The notes under the pieces are model-generated. The model was not told where the DNA came from. It made no database searches and worked only from the letters and a program-made list of their open reading frames with translations. DNA of 64,000 nt. Origin: Macrosoma leucophasiata. Taxonomy: Eukaryota > Arthropoda > Insecta > Lepidoptera > Hedylidae. Within the stretch, counting starts at the first letter, position 1. Each line of letters begins with the position of its first letter. A program made the position numbers and the translations under genes. Below are positions 33,416-43,695 of the stretch, piece by piece. The stretch covers positions 9,258,001 to 9,322,000 of the forward strand of contig JAWQUS010000003.1 in NCBI GenBank assembly GCA_036365455.1, given 5' to 3'.

Positions 33416-35220
33416 CGTATATATTTCACATTACCGTAATTGCTTGTCTCTATTTTTGAAGATATTTGTATATTTGGATTTATCATTGGCGCATATATGT
33501 ATGTGTTCACTTACCATCCGCATCCATAATAATATGAAATGCATTTTGTTAGCTACATTAACATAAAAAATAACGGGGATCTGTGCATAGATTCACAAGC
33601 CAAAATTAGTATTAAAACAAAAAATGGTTTATTTTCTTCTTATATTTGTTTTCTAATGATTTAAAATATGAAGAGGGTAATTATAATATTTTATCAAGGA
33701 ACATAATATTTAATTTAGTAAATATTTTTATCTAAATATGAACGTGGGGATATGAAGAATTAAAAAAATCCAAAGCATATATGAGGGCAGCCTAGGAACG
33801 TTTCCTGTAACAATCTTTGGGGTGGCTTTTTTCACACTAATGTTAAGTGATGACTGATGCGTTGCCACCCCTGAGACCTTAGGTGATAAATAAAAAGAAA
33901 TAATTTTAATTAGAAAATAATCAAGAAAACGATAAACAACTCATGATTTCGTATTTAACTAAACATAAACCTACTTATTACTTCAGACTTGACGAAATTG
34001 ACTAAGCACATTTACATTACAAAAGCAGTGTTAAAAGCGAACGATTTAAAAAGGAAGCTGCATCATCCAATTTCACTTACTCGTAAAAATGCGCAGTGAG
34101 CATGTCCTTTTACGAGAGCTGCCAACATGACATTTTCAGGGTTCATCCATTAAGAATAAAGACCCAATCTTAGCTTAATTTAATAGCTAATCTTAGTATA
34201 ACGGGTTCATTAATAAGACGTGACGTTGATTATACTATTTATACAAAATTGCGGGATGCCAACGCTTGATATAATTTATAACATCACGAAGATATAGATT
34301 TTCGAAGTAGGGAAGAAGTTCACGAGCAGTCTAATCATAGAGTATCTTTGCATGATGCTTGACTCTGTAACGTTTAATTACAGCGAATTCTCCGAGTGAG
34401 GGAGCACCTTATCTATTGAAATCTACTTGAAACGGTAATTTTTACCAGTGAGTTTATATAAAATAATATATTTAAAAAAATTGTGAAAATAAAGAAAGAA
34501 AGAAAATATTTTTATTCACTTGATACACACATACATAACACCGAAAAAAAAACAATGAAACAAATAGAAAAAAAAACACATAAAGAATGGCTGTGTGAGA
34601 TCAAGTGAAAGGCACTCATCTCAGCTATTCGTTGCAGCGGGTGCTGCAACACTGATATTCTGATCAGTCCTGTGTTGCAGTGCCTTTACGAACTACAAGT
34701 TGGTTGCCTGCCTAGATTATGGAAATGAAAATATATGGATATATAAATATGTATGTATATATAACAATCATTACAAACAAATACTTTACAACCAATCAAA
34801 TACGCAAATCAACCAAAAAACTCATGATAAAAACATTAAATATCTAAACAGTACGTAATGTCTAACATAAATAAATAAATATATAGTATATAAGTATATA
34901 CGTATATGGAATATACGAATTGTTGATACTCATAAATATATAACAATGAAAAGTCTTGTATTCTGCACTAGGCAAATGAATTTCAAATTTTAAAATGAAT
35001 CTTTAGAATTTGTGTTCAAAACGCCTGAATTGCTCTTTCCAGGATAACACAGAAAGAAAATTATGCATGAAATGGGATGTAATAAAAATTAGACTGAATT
35101 TGGGAAATTTTAGTTCAAAATGAGATTATAAAAATACTGATACCATGTATAAAATTGTATATTTTCATCCATGCTGATACTCATATTTGCTGCGAGGCCG
35201 TTCAAAAGTGATAAAAAAAC
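33416..35220. other. Unrecognised AT-rich DNA
   Basis: A minor family A scrap (AATGTTAAGTGATGACTGATGCGTTGCCACC type) lies at 33838-33885. The stretch 34490-34720 is A/T-rich with GAAA runs and a short inverted GCTGCAACAC motif. No gene. Confidence 0.4.
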
Positions 35221-35512
35221 TTTTTTTTATGTAATTGTGGCAAACAAGTATGCAGTTCACATTGATGTTAAGTGATCACTGCAGCCTAAAGACACCCACA
35301 CAAAAACCGAGGTCAAAATGCCGATGCGTTACCACTCCTGAGGCCTAAGGTGTTATGCCTTTGTGCCGGAAATTACAAGGCCATCAGGTGGTAACCTGAC
35401 CGGAACACGATAGTGCTGCACACAACCATTTAGCGGCGAGTATATTAAGTAATGCGGAAGTGCCTACTCCCGCGAGCTCCGACCTCTCACTGGAGCTCTA
35501 CCACCAGTAAAA
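35221..35512 (-). repeat. Family A repeat, full length
   Basis: TTTTTTTTATGTAATTGTGG at the left to GAGCTCTACCACCAGTAAAA at the right. It has a small local rearrangement at GCCATCAGGTGGTAACCTGA. Confidence 0.75.
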
Positions 35513-35849
35513 AATTGTCGTGTATCATGTTTTTTGCAGCAGATATTGCCCCGATGTTTCTTTTAGATAAGCTCATTTCGTATAAAGAGACGCAGTGTGG
35601 CACAGTAACAGATGACGTCATTACTGTAGGCCCCAGTCATTCGAGTCATGTGAATCGTGAAAGTACCTCATACGGGTGATATATTTTCATGTTCCCTGGT
35701 CTTTATGATTAATAACGCTGACTTTTTCCCTTTTATTTCATTAAAAGTATAGTCCTCGTGAAATGTCTGTGTATTAACGAGATTTTAAATATGGAATACA
35801 TAGGTATTTGCAAATATTTTTACAATGCTACACATTTTACTAGCATTAC
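35513..35849. other. Unrecognised DNA
   Basis: Nothing recognised. Confidence 0.35.
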
Positions 35850-35970
35850 TGGTGGTAGAGCTCCAGTGACGGAGCTCGCGGGCGTAGGCACAACCGCATT
35901 ACCTAATATACTTGCCGCTAAATTGTAGTGTTCAGCACTATCGTATTCCGGTCAGGTGGTAATGTAGGTT
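35850..35970 (+). repeat. Family A repeat, 5' third only
   Basis: ACTGGTGGTAGAGCTCCAGT to GTCAGGTGGTAATGTAGG, then homology stops. An intact start with a missing 3' half is unusual for a retroposed copy and points to a later deletion. Confidence 0.7.
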
Positions 35971-36149
35971 AGGATCCCACTGCAGAATCATTTCGTTTAT
36001 CCAGATACGCTGCAAACCTACTTTTCATACATATCGCTTAATCGAGTAGATCGCTTCCGATCTGTACCAGCCGCGGAGCCATGCGCGCTTCTGTTTAAAG
36101 ATCTTCATAAGATGTAAGTCTAAGTGTCTTCGTAAGATGTTTTATTCTA

Positions 36150-36425
36150 GTGGTAGAGCTCCAGTGACGGAGCTCGCGGGCGTAGGAACCACCGCATCAC
36201 CTTATATACTTGCCGCTAAATGGTAGTGTTCAGCACTATCGTGTTCCGGACAGGTGGTAATGTACGACAATGTAATTTCCGGCACAGAGGCATAACACCT
36301 TAGGCCTCAGGAGTGGCAGCGCATCTGCATTTTGACCTTGGTCTTTGTGTAAGTGTCTATAGGCTGCAGTCATCACTTAACATCAATGTGAACTGCATAT
36401 TGCCACTACCATTACATAAAAAAAA
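36150..36425 (+). repeat. Family A repeat, full length
   Basis: TAGTGGTAGAGCTCCAGTGA to ACTACCATTACATAAAAAAAA with all blocks in order. Confidence 0.75.
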
Positions 36426-36459
36426 ATATCTATCAATTTTATTGTGGAATACAGTACGG

Positions 36460-36625
36460 GACCCCACCGCGAACAATGGCGATTAAACAATTCCAATTGG
36501 GAGGTAGTAAGTGCAATAGTATAAGATAGGCAGCAGAGTCCTGCGATAAAACTACCGCCAATGCGATCCCTGAATCGCATGGGAAGCGTGGCCGTAATGG
36601 CGTATCCCCCTTATGGCTGAAGTAG
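36460..36625 (+). repeat. Family B LINE tail
   Basis: ACAATGGCGATTAAACAATT, GGGAGGTAGTAAGTGCAATA, GGCAGCAGAGTCCTGCGATA, GCGATCCCTGAATCGCATGG, then CTTATGGCTGAAGTAGTA. Confidence 0.55.
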
Positions 36626-36654
36626 TACTAGGTATATGGTAGTAGTAAATACGC

Positions 36655-36870
36655 TAATGTGGAGTTGGCAGTAGAAGAAGTCAGAAGTTGGCAGAAAGAG
36701 GCCAACGATAAAACGCGATCGCCAACCTTCATGCCAATCATGGCGATTATGGCATATCCTGGGAGGATTGCCATATCCTCCCAGGATTTGTTACGAAAAA
36801 GGGCATTTTTGGGGGAAGTTTATTTCAGTAGTGGCCGTCTTTCGGCTGACCTAATAATGATGGTGGTGCA
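36655..36870 (+). repeat. Family B LINE tail with internal hairpin
   Basis: CATGCCAATCATGGCGATTA and TGGCATATCC, then GTGGCCGTCTTTCGGCTGAC and AATAATGATGGTGG. A perfect 13-bp inverted repeat (36756-36768 with 36775-36787, ATCCTGGGAGGAT) interrupts the usual sequence. Confidence 0.6.
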
Positions 36871-38003
36871 AAGTTAAACCTAACAACCCTAGTAATACAT
36901 ATGTACTATTTGATGAGGTAGGCAGATTTAAATGCATACATTGAATCACCTACGATTCGTTAGTTACGTTTAGTTCCTTAAATTAAAAATCGAAGTAATC
37001 GACGAATCTCCACGCACTTTACCAAACTCGGAGGGCGACACTGGAAAATTGTCTTGTGGTCTGGGCAGGGACCTCCAGGTGCCGGACTAGGGGAGCAGGT
37101 CCGTTGTCCGAATGGAGAAATATCCGAGCTGGATGACATGCAGGTGTTAGCATAAAAATGGCAGAATATTTTTCATACTAAATGCCTATATAGAAATAAA
37201 AGAAAAGAAAAAAATTAAACAAAAATTTGACTTTGGGAACTGCTTTATCCTGGGTTTGCAGGATTTCAATTTTTTCTTTAAAGATTTAAATTGTTTCCGT
37301 AAATTATTTTTTTTATATGTTATTGCGAAATATTTTAATATTACAATTACGTAAATATTAAAGACTCAATTTCGACATAATAAATGAAAAGCAGTATGCT
37401 TTTACTTTGTAAGAATTAAAATTTATTTGTGTATTTCGAATTCGTATACAAAAGCCATTGTTGACAACGTGCCATCCTCATAAAGTTATCTGAAATAATA
37501 AATTCTTACCAAAAAATTAATAACCTTTCCTTTTTTCCCGTTTTTCATTCGGTTTTTTACGACTATATCTCAGATGCTAAAAGTTTTTTTTACAAGGGTA
37601 CGCGAAAGCAAAGGTCAAAGTAATGTGAAAAAATAAATAAACATGTTCGTATATTTTCTCCTCGACTTCGGTCAACGCTCCGAGTATTTGAAGTTATGGC
37701 GGCGTTAGAGATATTTGACGACTCCGTTGCCAGAATATTAGAAACATTTTACTGCGATGCGAGGGACTCATGTTATCCCAAAAATTTGTGCCTCTTGAAT
37801 TTGGTTTGATATTTTAAGGAATCCCAGCAATATTAAATTGTCTCGATAACAGATGTATGGAAAAATATGCCTGTTGTGATACACAGGTTCAATGTCGGAA
37901 TAACATGACGTTTTATTGTTGGAGCCTGTTGGAGCTCGGTTTTTTTAATTCTGTTTTTTTGCACATTTTTTACATAGGTCATGCCAATCACGTCATATCA
38001 GTA
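36871..38003. other. Unrecognised DNA
   Basis: A family SINE-body scrap (GTAGGCAGATTTAAATGCAT) lies at about 36920. Otherwise nothing. Confidence 0.4.
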
Positions 38004-38162
38004 AATATAACTACGTTAATAAAAACCGACTTCAAAACTGAAAAGTAAAAAATAATAAAGATTTGATTTTAATTACATACTACCTATTATTTATATGTGC
38101 TATTTACTAATAGGTTTGAAGTCGGTGCCAAGCCTTAAACAAATAATTATATTTTAATCACT
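38004..38162 (-). mobile_element. Family E inverted-repeat element, copy 2
   Basis: Reverse complement of the 8764 copy: AAAAACCGACTTCAAAACTG at the left and TAGGTTTGAAGTCGGTGCCA at the right. Confidence 0.65.
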
Positions 38163-38523
38163 GGTATTGTTTATTCATTATGTTTCTATCTTTACAAAAA
38201 TCTGTATTTAGAAACCTTAATTAATCTACATAATAAAAAAAAACATTTAAATGTATTTAAAACCTAAATAATATTTACATAATATAAAGTTAAAACTAAA
38301 CTAAAAACAACATGCGTCAAAAAATTCCGCATCACTGCCTTCCTGTGTTATTTTACCCAGAAGGCTGGCAGCATTGCCTCGTTGGATGGCAATGCTGATT
38401 CTTTGACCTAAAAATTGGCCAGCCCTCTGATCACAGGAAGTGTCGACCAGCCGTTTCGCGATCTCTTTGAATAAGAGCCGAGCACTGGGGCCCCATGGAC
38501 CAAGAGTTTCGACCCCGAAAGGC

Positions 38524-38578
38524 ACAAATATAAAGTCCTCTGGAAGTGTAGTACACTTCCAGAGGACTTTATATTTGT
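38524..38578. repeat. Perfect 27-bp inverted repeat inside the retroelement
   Basis: 38524-38550 is the exact reverse complement of 38552-38578, with one central base. The left arm is retroelement coding sequence (LPEDFIFV on the minus strand); the right arm plus AT-rich filler up to about 38613 is extra and brings in stops (TAA at 38599-38601 in one frame). Confidence 0.93.
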
Positions 38579-39475
38579 ATCTTTATATTGTATATATATT
38601 TAATCGTCGGTTTTTATTTGCGCTGTTTCAGGGTCTCCGCAGTTGCAGCAGCAGTGCCAGCGGAGCACGCCGTGCTTGGAAGATGGGATGGCGCTAAGGT
38701 GTCAACGCAAGTTACTTCCCACACCAGAGGCCTACCCATCTTCCAAGGCATCAATGACATACCGTCCGGTCTCTTTCCATCGTCACGTGCCAGGCCGTTG
38801 GATTCTAACATGGCTGGCACGCCGGCGGTGAAAAGGGCACGGCGCAGAATGTCATTTAATTGGGCGTGCCTGGTGAATCTGCCGGCACTTCTACCGTAGG
38901 AGAGACCGTGGTGCCCCAGGCGGTCGACAGCTTCACCACAGGGGCAGCGATGCGGAGCGCAGCAAGATGTGCCTAGGCGGAGGCAAGTAGCGAGCCGGAA
39001 GGTAATGTCATCCATCATTGTCCCGATGCTGGGTGATGGCAAAGCCTGTAACCAGAGACCGGATTCCCACTCTCCAAGCGCCCGAAGACGGGCTCGCTCC
39101 GCAGCGTTGGTTGACGTATCTATGAGATTTTTCCGTACCAAGCTGCAGAGCGGGGCGTCCCACTGTCGCTGTGAAGAGAGGTTACCCGGTAGGTCCATAT
39201 TTGGACAAGTCGTTTTCCAGGCGCTCAAGGCGTCGGTCAAAATTCACGGCACTTCAAAATTCACGGCACTTCAAAATTCACCAGTGTGGTTAATAAAATT
39301 TTCCTAGTTAAATTATTAGTGCCGTGGACCGAGGACAAGAACGCCGGTAGACTTATACTAGAAATTTTGCGGACGCCCAGTCGGATGGGAAGAGTGGCCT
39401 GATCCCACGCGCGGTCGTCCAGAGTCGTGTTGAAAATGGTCGTCATCGTTGTTCTAATGATTGAGTCAATCTTTA

Positions 39476-41053
39476 TTAGTAGTTCCGTATGTTTCCATAA
39501 AGGGGAACATCGGAGATAGTATATAAATTTAGGGCCGAAATAACAGTATCGAAACAGCGTATAAGCAGAATTAACATTAATTTCGGACAGTTTCTTGGAA
39601 ATTTTGAGAGAGATGTTAGTCTGTCCGTCCGTTCTGGGAAATATATTTCACATATTCCTATATTTAATTCTAGGCCAATTGAGTTGAATTTTTCCTTCAA
39701 GAAAGTGAAGTCTGCCAGGACTGAATCTACGCTGCCTCCTAGGGTCCCGTCATCTAAATACCAAACGTTAAATTTGGAATTTAATTGTCGAATGATGGGG
39801 TGAATAGCTAGACTGAAAATGACTGGCCCAAGAGGATCACCCTGCTGGCAGCCGACAGCTGAAAATAAACAATGGTCCTTGTACATTAATTTAGAATGGT
39901 GTCTATAACACTGCCAAAGAAAACTAAAAATTTTGGGGGTTTCTTTCTTAGCCTCAGCCAGCAGAACATCTCTGTTTACGGCGTTGAATGCATTTTTCAG
40001 ATCCACCTTCAGGATGACCTCACCTTCCCCACTGTCTAGGTAACTAGAGAGGGCATGTACGGCAGCCTCACAACCTCCCTTTGAGCCGAAGCCCAATTGG
40101 TAGGGTTGAATTTTTTTTGACAAGGTGTCCGTGTAGAATTGGCAACAAATTTTGGCTGCCGTACGTCTGTATGTGGTGCCAACAGCAATGGGACGGATGC
40201 CGCCATCGCGCTTAATCAGAGCACAAAGGTTGGCACCGTATAATGCTTCAATGACAGCATCATTTACACCGCCGCCCAGCATCAAATTGATCACAGCCGT
40301 GAGCTCTCTCAGCAGCGACTCACCAGCCACCCCGGCGCCGGGGCTCAGCAGGTCTTTCAGGTGTTGCGGCGACAAGGAATCGAGGCCGCCGGCAGAACCG
40401 CTGCGGAAAGAGCTCACCGCCGTGGCCACCTGGTTGGCAGTCACAGATAGTGATTCACTGGGTTCAGGAGGTTCAGGGAAAATAAGGCCATCCGCAGGGC
40501 TTGGGTGCTTGCTTTCTAGAGCAGCAAGAGTGCTTAGGGATTCGGGAGCGATTGTATCGGTACTAAAAAGCACTCGTGCCGCTCCTTTAATGTCACCGGG
40601 AATCAAGGACGTACAATTTTGCTTTATTAGAGATGTTATAGATCTTTTGGCAGCTAAAATTTTATCGAAATGTAAAACTCTGTAAGGGAAAGTGAGCAGC
40701 TGTTCCCAGGCGCTAAAAGAATTTTGTGTGCTTACGGCATGGAGACACTTGGACAAGGCCTGTGCTGCGATTGTCCTAGCACCGCGAGGCACCCTTTTCA
40801 GTACTGGGACTGTTTTTTTTAAATGAGACAGTGTCTCTGATAGACTTTTGTTATTATTGGGGTCAGGAAGGTTAGCGCCGTTTCCGTCATGTGATAATTC
40901 ATTAATAATATGTCCCTTGTGCACCCTGCCATAATGAATTTTCAAGCCACGTTCATTTTGAAAACAACGCGTCTGAGAAGAGAGAGAGCAAGTCACTCGA
41001 TTAGGCACAAGTACGGATGAACCACCCGCGACCGCACCACCGCCACCCGGCAT
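39476..41053 (-). CDS. Reverse transcriptase portion of the R2-like element (ORF 5' part)
   Basis: 525 codons remain open from ATG at 41053. The Gly-rich start is followed by a zinc-finger-like RCFQNERGLKIHYGRVHKG (residues about 30-48), as at the N-terminus of R2-type proteins. RT motifs: GGIRPIAVG, KVDLKNAFNAVNRD with the first catalytic Asp (about 351), GCQQGDPLGP (about 401), and WYLDDGTLGG (about 432-435, DNA 39749-39760). The catalytic pair sits in YLDD rather than the usual LINE YADD. The polymerase core is complete, but the frame ends in the thumb region at a nonsense codon, so the product would lack the endonuclease. It would act in the nucleus by target-primed reverse transcription if the full protein existed. 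Confidence 0.85.
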   Translation of the reverse strand: MPGGGGAVAGGSSVLVPNRVTCSLSSQTRCFQNERGLKIHYGRVHKGHIINELSHDGNGANLPDPNNNKSLSETLSHLKKTVPVLKRVPRGARTIAAQALSKCLHAVSTQNSFSAWEQLLTFPYRVLHFDKILAAKRSITSLIKQNCTSLIPGDIKGAARVLFSTDTIAPESLSTLAALESKHPSPADGLIFPEPPEPSESLSVTANQVATAVSSFRSGSAGGLDSLSPQHLKDLLSPGAGVAGESLLRELTAVINLMLGGGVNDAVIEALYGANLCALIKRDGGIRPIAVGTTYRRTAAKICCQFYTDTLSKKIQPYQLGFGSKGGCEAAVHALSSYLDSGEGEVILKVDLKNAFNAVNRDVLLAEAKKETPKIFSFLWQCYRHHSKLMYKDHCLFSAVGCQQGDPLGPVIFSLAIHPIIRQLNSKFNVWYLDDGTLGGSVDSVLADFTFLKEKFNSIGLELNIGICEIYFPERTDRLTSLSKFPRNCPKLMLILLIRCFDTVISALNLYTISDVPLYGNIRNY

Positions 41054-41194
41054 AAAACTAAACTAGAAAAATATGAACTAAAATAACTTACACAATATAT
41101 GCACTCTAAAAACGAAAGATTAAAAGAATAAACACACTATAGAAAAGGCTGTCACAATGGTCACAATGGTATTGCACAAAAGTACACGAAATTG
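41054..41194. other. Possible 5' leader of the R2-like element
   Basis: A/T-rich, no distinguishing feature. The element's 5' end cannot be placed. Confidence 0.3.
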
Positions 41195-41290
41195 GTAAAC
41201 ACGCAATCGATACCGGGATATCTAGCGCTCCACACTGTCCGCCCACCCCGTAAGGGACTTGAGCGTGAAGATACATAAGTACATACATAC
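41195..41290 (+). repeat. Family D LINE tail
   Basis: ATACCGGGATATCTAGCGCT, CCACCCCGTAAGGGACTTGA, GCGTGAAGATACATAAGTAC and ATACATAC tail. Confidence 0.65.
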
Positions 41291-41744
41291 GAAATCGGAG
41301 AACGTCTGGTTGCTAGGAGGGCCGTATCTTTGGCCGTCGCCCTTGTAAACATCATTCCATTCTACTTTTCATAAACACGTCTATTTTCCTTAATTTGGAG
41401 TATTCATTTGGTGCAAACTGTAAATTTTTTATATGGGATTTTTAGTTGTCACTTCATTGTCATAATTTTTCACTGTCATCTGATTTTGCTATATTCATCT
41501 TTCGATTTATACAGTATGTAATGAAAAAAATTACTATTTCTCACACGTGATTTTTGCCCATGAATTCACTGATCACTGATATTAAGTGATTTATGATACT
41601 TTTACAATAAAACAAAATATGTATGCGGAAGAGACGGGAAAGTTGAAGTTAACCAGTCGAAACTTCAAATCGGTATGATTGAATTAAAGGTATCAACCTT
41701 TTAATCACTTAAATAAGAATACGACCAAATTAATACACTGAACA
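41291..41744. other. Unrecognised DNA
   Basis: Nothing recognised. Confidence 0.4.
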
Positions 41745-41845
41745 AAACGAAACCGGCGAATCGTGTTTGCATGTATGCTTGAATTCATGCATTTACCTCT
41801 GCCTACCCCTTCGGGGATTACAGGCGTGAAGTTACGTTTAAATAC
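41745..41845 (+). mobile_element. SINE body fragment
   Basis: ACGAAACCGGCGAATCGTGT, GCATGTATGCTTGAATTCAT and CTCTGCCTACCCCTTCGGGG, then GATTACAGGCGTGAAGTTAC. Confidence 0.6.
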
Positions 41846-41860
41846 ATTTAAATGCCTACT

Positions 41861-41986
41861 TAGCACCGACTTCAAACCTATTAGTAAATCGCACATATAA
41901 ATAATAGGTAGTATATAATTACAATTAAATCTTTATTATTTTTTACTTTTCAGTTTTGAAGTCGGTTTTTAATAACGTACTTATAT
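41861..41986 (+). mobile_element. Family E inverted-repeat element, copy 3
   Basis: CACCGACTTCAAACCTATTA at the left and TTTTGAAGTCGGTTTTTAAT at the right; directly follows the SINE fragment. Confidence 0.65.
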
Positions 41987-42289
41987 TTATTTAATACTTT
42001 TTAGTTTATTTAGACAATTAGATGCCTAATTTAAATTGTTTAGGTGTGTCAATACAAAATTATTACACGACTATAGGAAATCAATGAAAAAATTTTACCC
42101 ACGAAGGAGTAAATAAGCTGCGTTGTGTCGTCGATGAGTAAATGTGTCATTGTCACTTGTTGTCATGCGCATTAGGACTATCTAGGACGTCAGTGGATTT
42201 AACACACTGTATGACAACTCGCCGCCTATTCTTTTTCCTTTAGTCTGAGGTGAAAGTAAGTAAAAAAATGCTCATAAAATAAAAACGAA
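41987..42289. other. Unrecognised DNA
   Basis: Nothing recognised. Confidence 0.35.
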
Positions 42290-42475
42290 TGGGCCTATCT
42301 GAATCAAATTTATATGGGACCAGTTTGAAACTATTCTGCATCAAACAAAAAAAGAATTACGTAAATCGGTCCAGAAATGTCGGCGAAATTCGCGTACATA
42401 CATAAAAAAAATATATATATACCAGCCGAATTAAGAACCTTCTCGTTTTTTGAACTCGGTTAAAAATCTGTGGTG
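42290..42475 (+). repeat. Dispersed repeat ending GAACTCGGTTAAAAA
   Basis: GGGCCTATCTGAATC, AATCGGTCCAGAAATGTCGG and a GAATTAAGAACCTTCTCG to AACTCGGTTAAAAA end. I recognise the style as common in lepidopteran repeats; one copy here, class unknown. Confidence 0.45.
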
Positions 42476-42694
42476 CCGTTTCGGTGCCTAAAGAGGATAC
42501 AAATACTACGTAAGGTGGTGCCTACAAAACGTACCTAATTGTTTTATATTATTTCGCATTAACACATGCTTGTGAAATATATTTTTATTTTTATTTTTAA
42601 GTTGCCTAACTAGCATAGTTGGTAATAGATGGCGCTGCTGCTACCATAAAGCAATGCAATAGATGTGAAGGAAAGATTTGACAAATCGGGCAGG

Positions 42695-42769
42695 GCTTCA
42701 GTAGCTCAATTGGAAGAGCGGCTGGACTAGATTCCCAGTAGGTCGCGAGTTCGAGTCTCGCCTGAAGTC
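42695..42769 (+). tRNA. tRNA-like Pol III unit, array copy 1
   Basis: Acceptor GCTTCAG pairs with CTGAAGT (one G-U), spacer TA, D arm GCTC/GAGC with GG in the loop, anticodon stem GCTGG/CCAGT, five-base variable region AGGTC, T arm GCGAG/CTCGC with loop TTCGAGT. The A box (TAGCTCAATTGG) and B box are good matches to consensus, and TTTTT follows eight bases or so downstream. The sequence most resembles tRNA-Tyr. The anticodon loop reads ACTAGATTC, nine bases instead of seven, so no anticodon can be assigned with confidence. The unit may be a tRNA-derived retroposon rather than a tRNA used in translation. Confidence 0.55.
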
Positions 42770-43002
42770 AAATTTTTCTTTCCATTTTTCTTTAAAAATA
42801 AAAATATATTTCACAAGCATGTGTTAATGCGAAATAATATAAAACAATTATTAAGGGTAAAAGCGACTTCTTTACGATATTCAATAAACTGAAAAGTCTA
42901 TTATATCGGTTGCCTAACTAGCATAGTTGGTAATAGATGGCGCTGCTGCTACCATAAAGCAATGCAATAGATGTGAAGGAAAGATTTGACAAATCGGGCA
43001 GG

Positions 43003-43077
43003 GCTTCAGTAGCTCAATTGGAAGAGCGGCTGGACTAGATTCCCAGTAGGTCGCGAGTTCGAGTCTCGCCTGAAGTC
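43003..43077 (+). tRNA. tRNA-like Pol III unit, array copy 2
   Basis: Same 75 bases as copy 1. Followed by an A-rich spacer two bases longer than in the other copies before the T-run. Confidence 0.55.
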
Positions 43078-43312
43078 AAAAATTTTTCTTTCCATTTTTC
43101 TTTAAAAATAAAAATATATTTCACAAGCATGTGTTAATGCGAAATAATATAAAACAATTATTAAGGGTAAAAGCGACTTCTTTACGATATTCAATAAACT
43201 GAAAAGTCTATTATATCGGTTGCCTAACTAGCATAGTTGGTAATAGATGGCGCTGCTGCTACCATAAAGCAATGCAATAGATGTGAAGGAAAGATTTGAC
43301 AAATCGGGCAGG

Positions 43313-43387
43313 GCTTCAGTAGCTCAATTGGAAGAGCGGCTGGACTAGATTCCCAGTAGGTCGCGAGTTCGAGTCTCGCCTGAAGTC
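43313..43387 (+). tRNA. tRNA-like Pol III unit, array copy 3
   Basis: Same 75 bases as copy 1, same flanks. Confidence 0.55.
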
Positions 43388-43620
43388 AAATTTTTCTTTC
43401 CATTTTTCTTTAAAAATAAAAATATATTTCACAAGCATGTGTTAATGCGAAATAATATAAAACAATTATTAAGGGTAAAAGCGACTTCTTTACGATATTC
43501 AATAAACTGAAAAGTCTATTATATCGGTTGCCTAACTAGCATAGTTGGTAATAGATGGCGCTGCTGCTACCATAAAGCAATGCAATAGATGTGAAGGAAA
43601 GATTTGACAAATCGGGCAGG

Positions 43621-43695
43621 GCTTCAGTAGCTCAATTGGAAGAGCGGCTGGACTAGATTCCCAGTAGGTCGCGAGTTCGAGTCTCGCCTGAAGTC
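43621..43695 (+). tRNA. tRNA-like Pol III unit, array copy 4
   Basis: Same 75 bases as copy 1. The unit ends about 35 bp later (AAAAATAAAAA, 43730), where the direct repeat CGTACCTA begins. Confidence 0.55.

Larger units (their letters stand above)
38301..41053 (-). pseudogene. Non-LTR retrotransposon with zinc finger, reverse transcriptase and restriction-like endonuclease (decayed)
   Basis: One protein of about 900 residues, broken into four readable pieces: 39476-41053, 39261-39446, 38614-39240 and 38301-38582. In order they hold an N-terminal Cys-His finger, a reverse transcriptase, a linker, a Cys/His motif (CPCG..GHHG) and an endonuclease core (RPDG followed after 13 residues by WEVTC). 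Then come the VETLGPWG and IAIQRGNAAS blocks and the stop at 38301. Zinc finger, RT and C-terminal PD-(D/E)XK in this order define the R2-like group of site-specific LINEs (R2, R4, NeSL, Hero and relatives); I cannot assign a clade. Breaks: TAA within the RT end at about 39476, frame changes near 39450 and 39240, and an insertion with a palindrome at about 38553-38613. The last expected Cys of the Cys/His motif reads Tyr (GLSY). Confidence 0.85.

Noticed and set aside
38614..39307. Plus-strand open frames over the endonuclease region
   Set aside because: Antisense shadows; the minus strand shows the zinc and PD-(D/E)XK motifs.
40152..40685. 177-codon plus-strand open frame
   Set aside because: It lies entirely antisense to the reverse transcriptase at 39476-41053 and has no domain; it reflects the codon pattern of the opposite strand.
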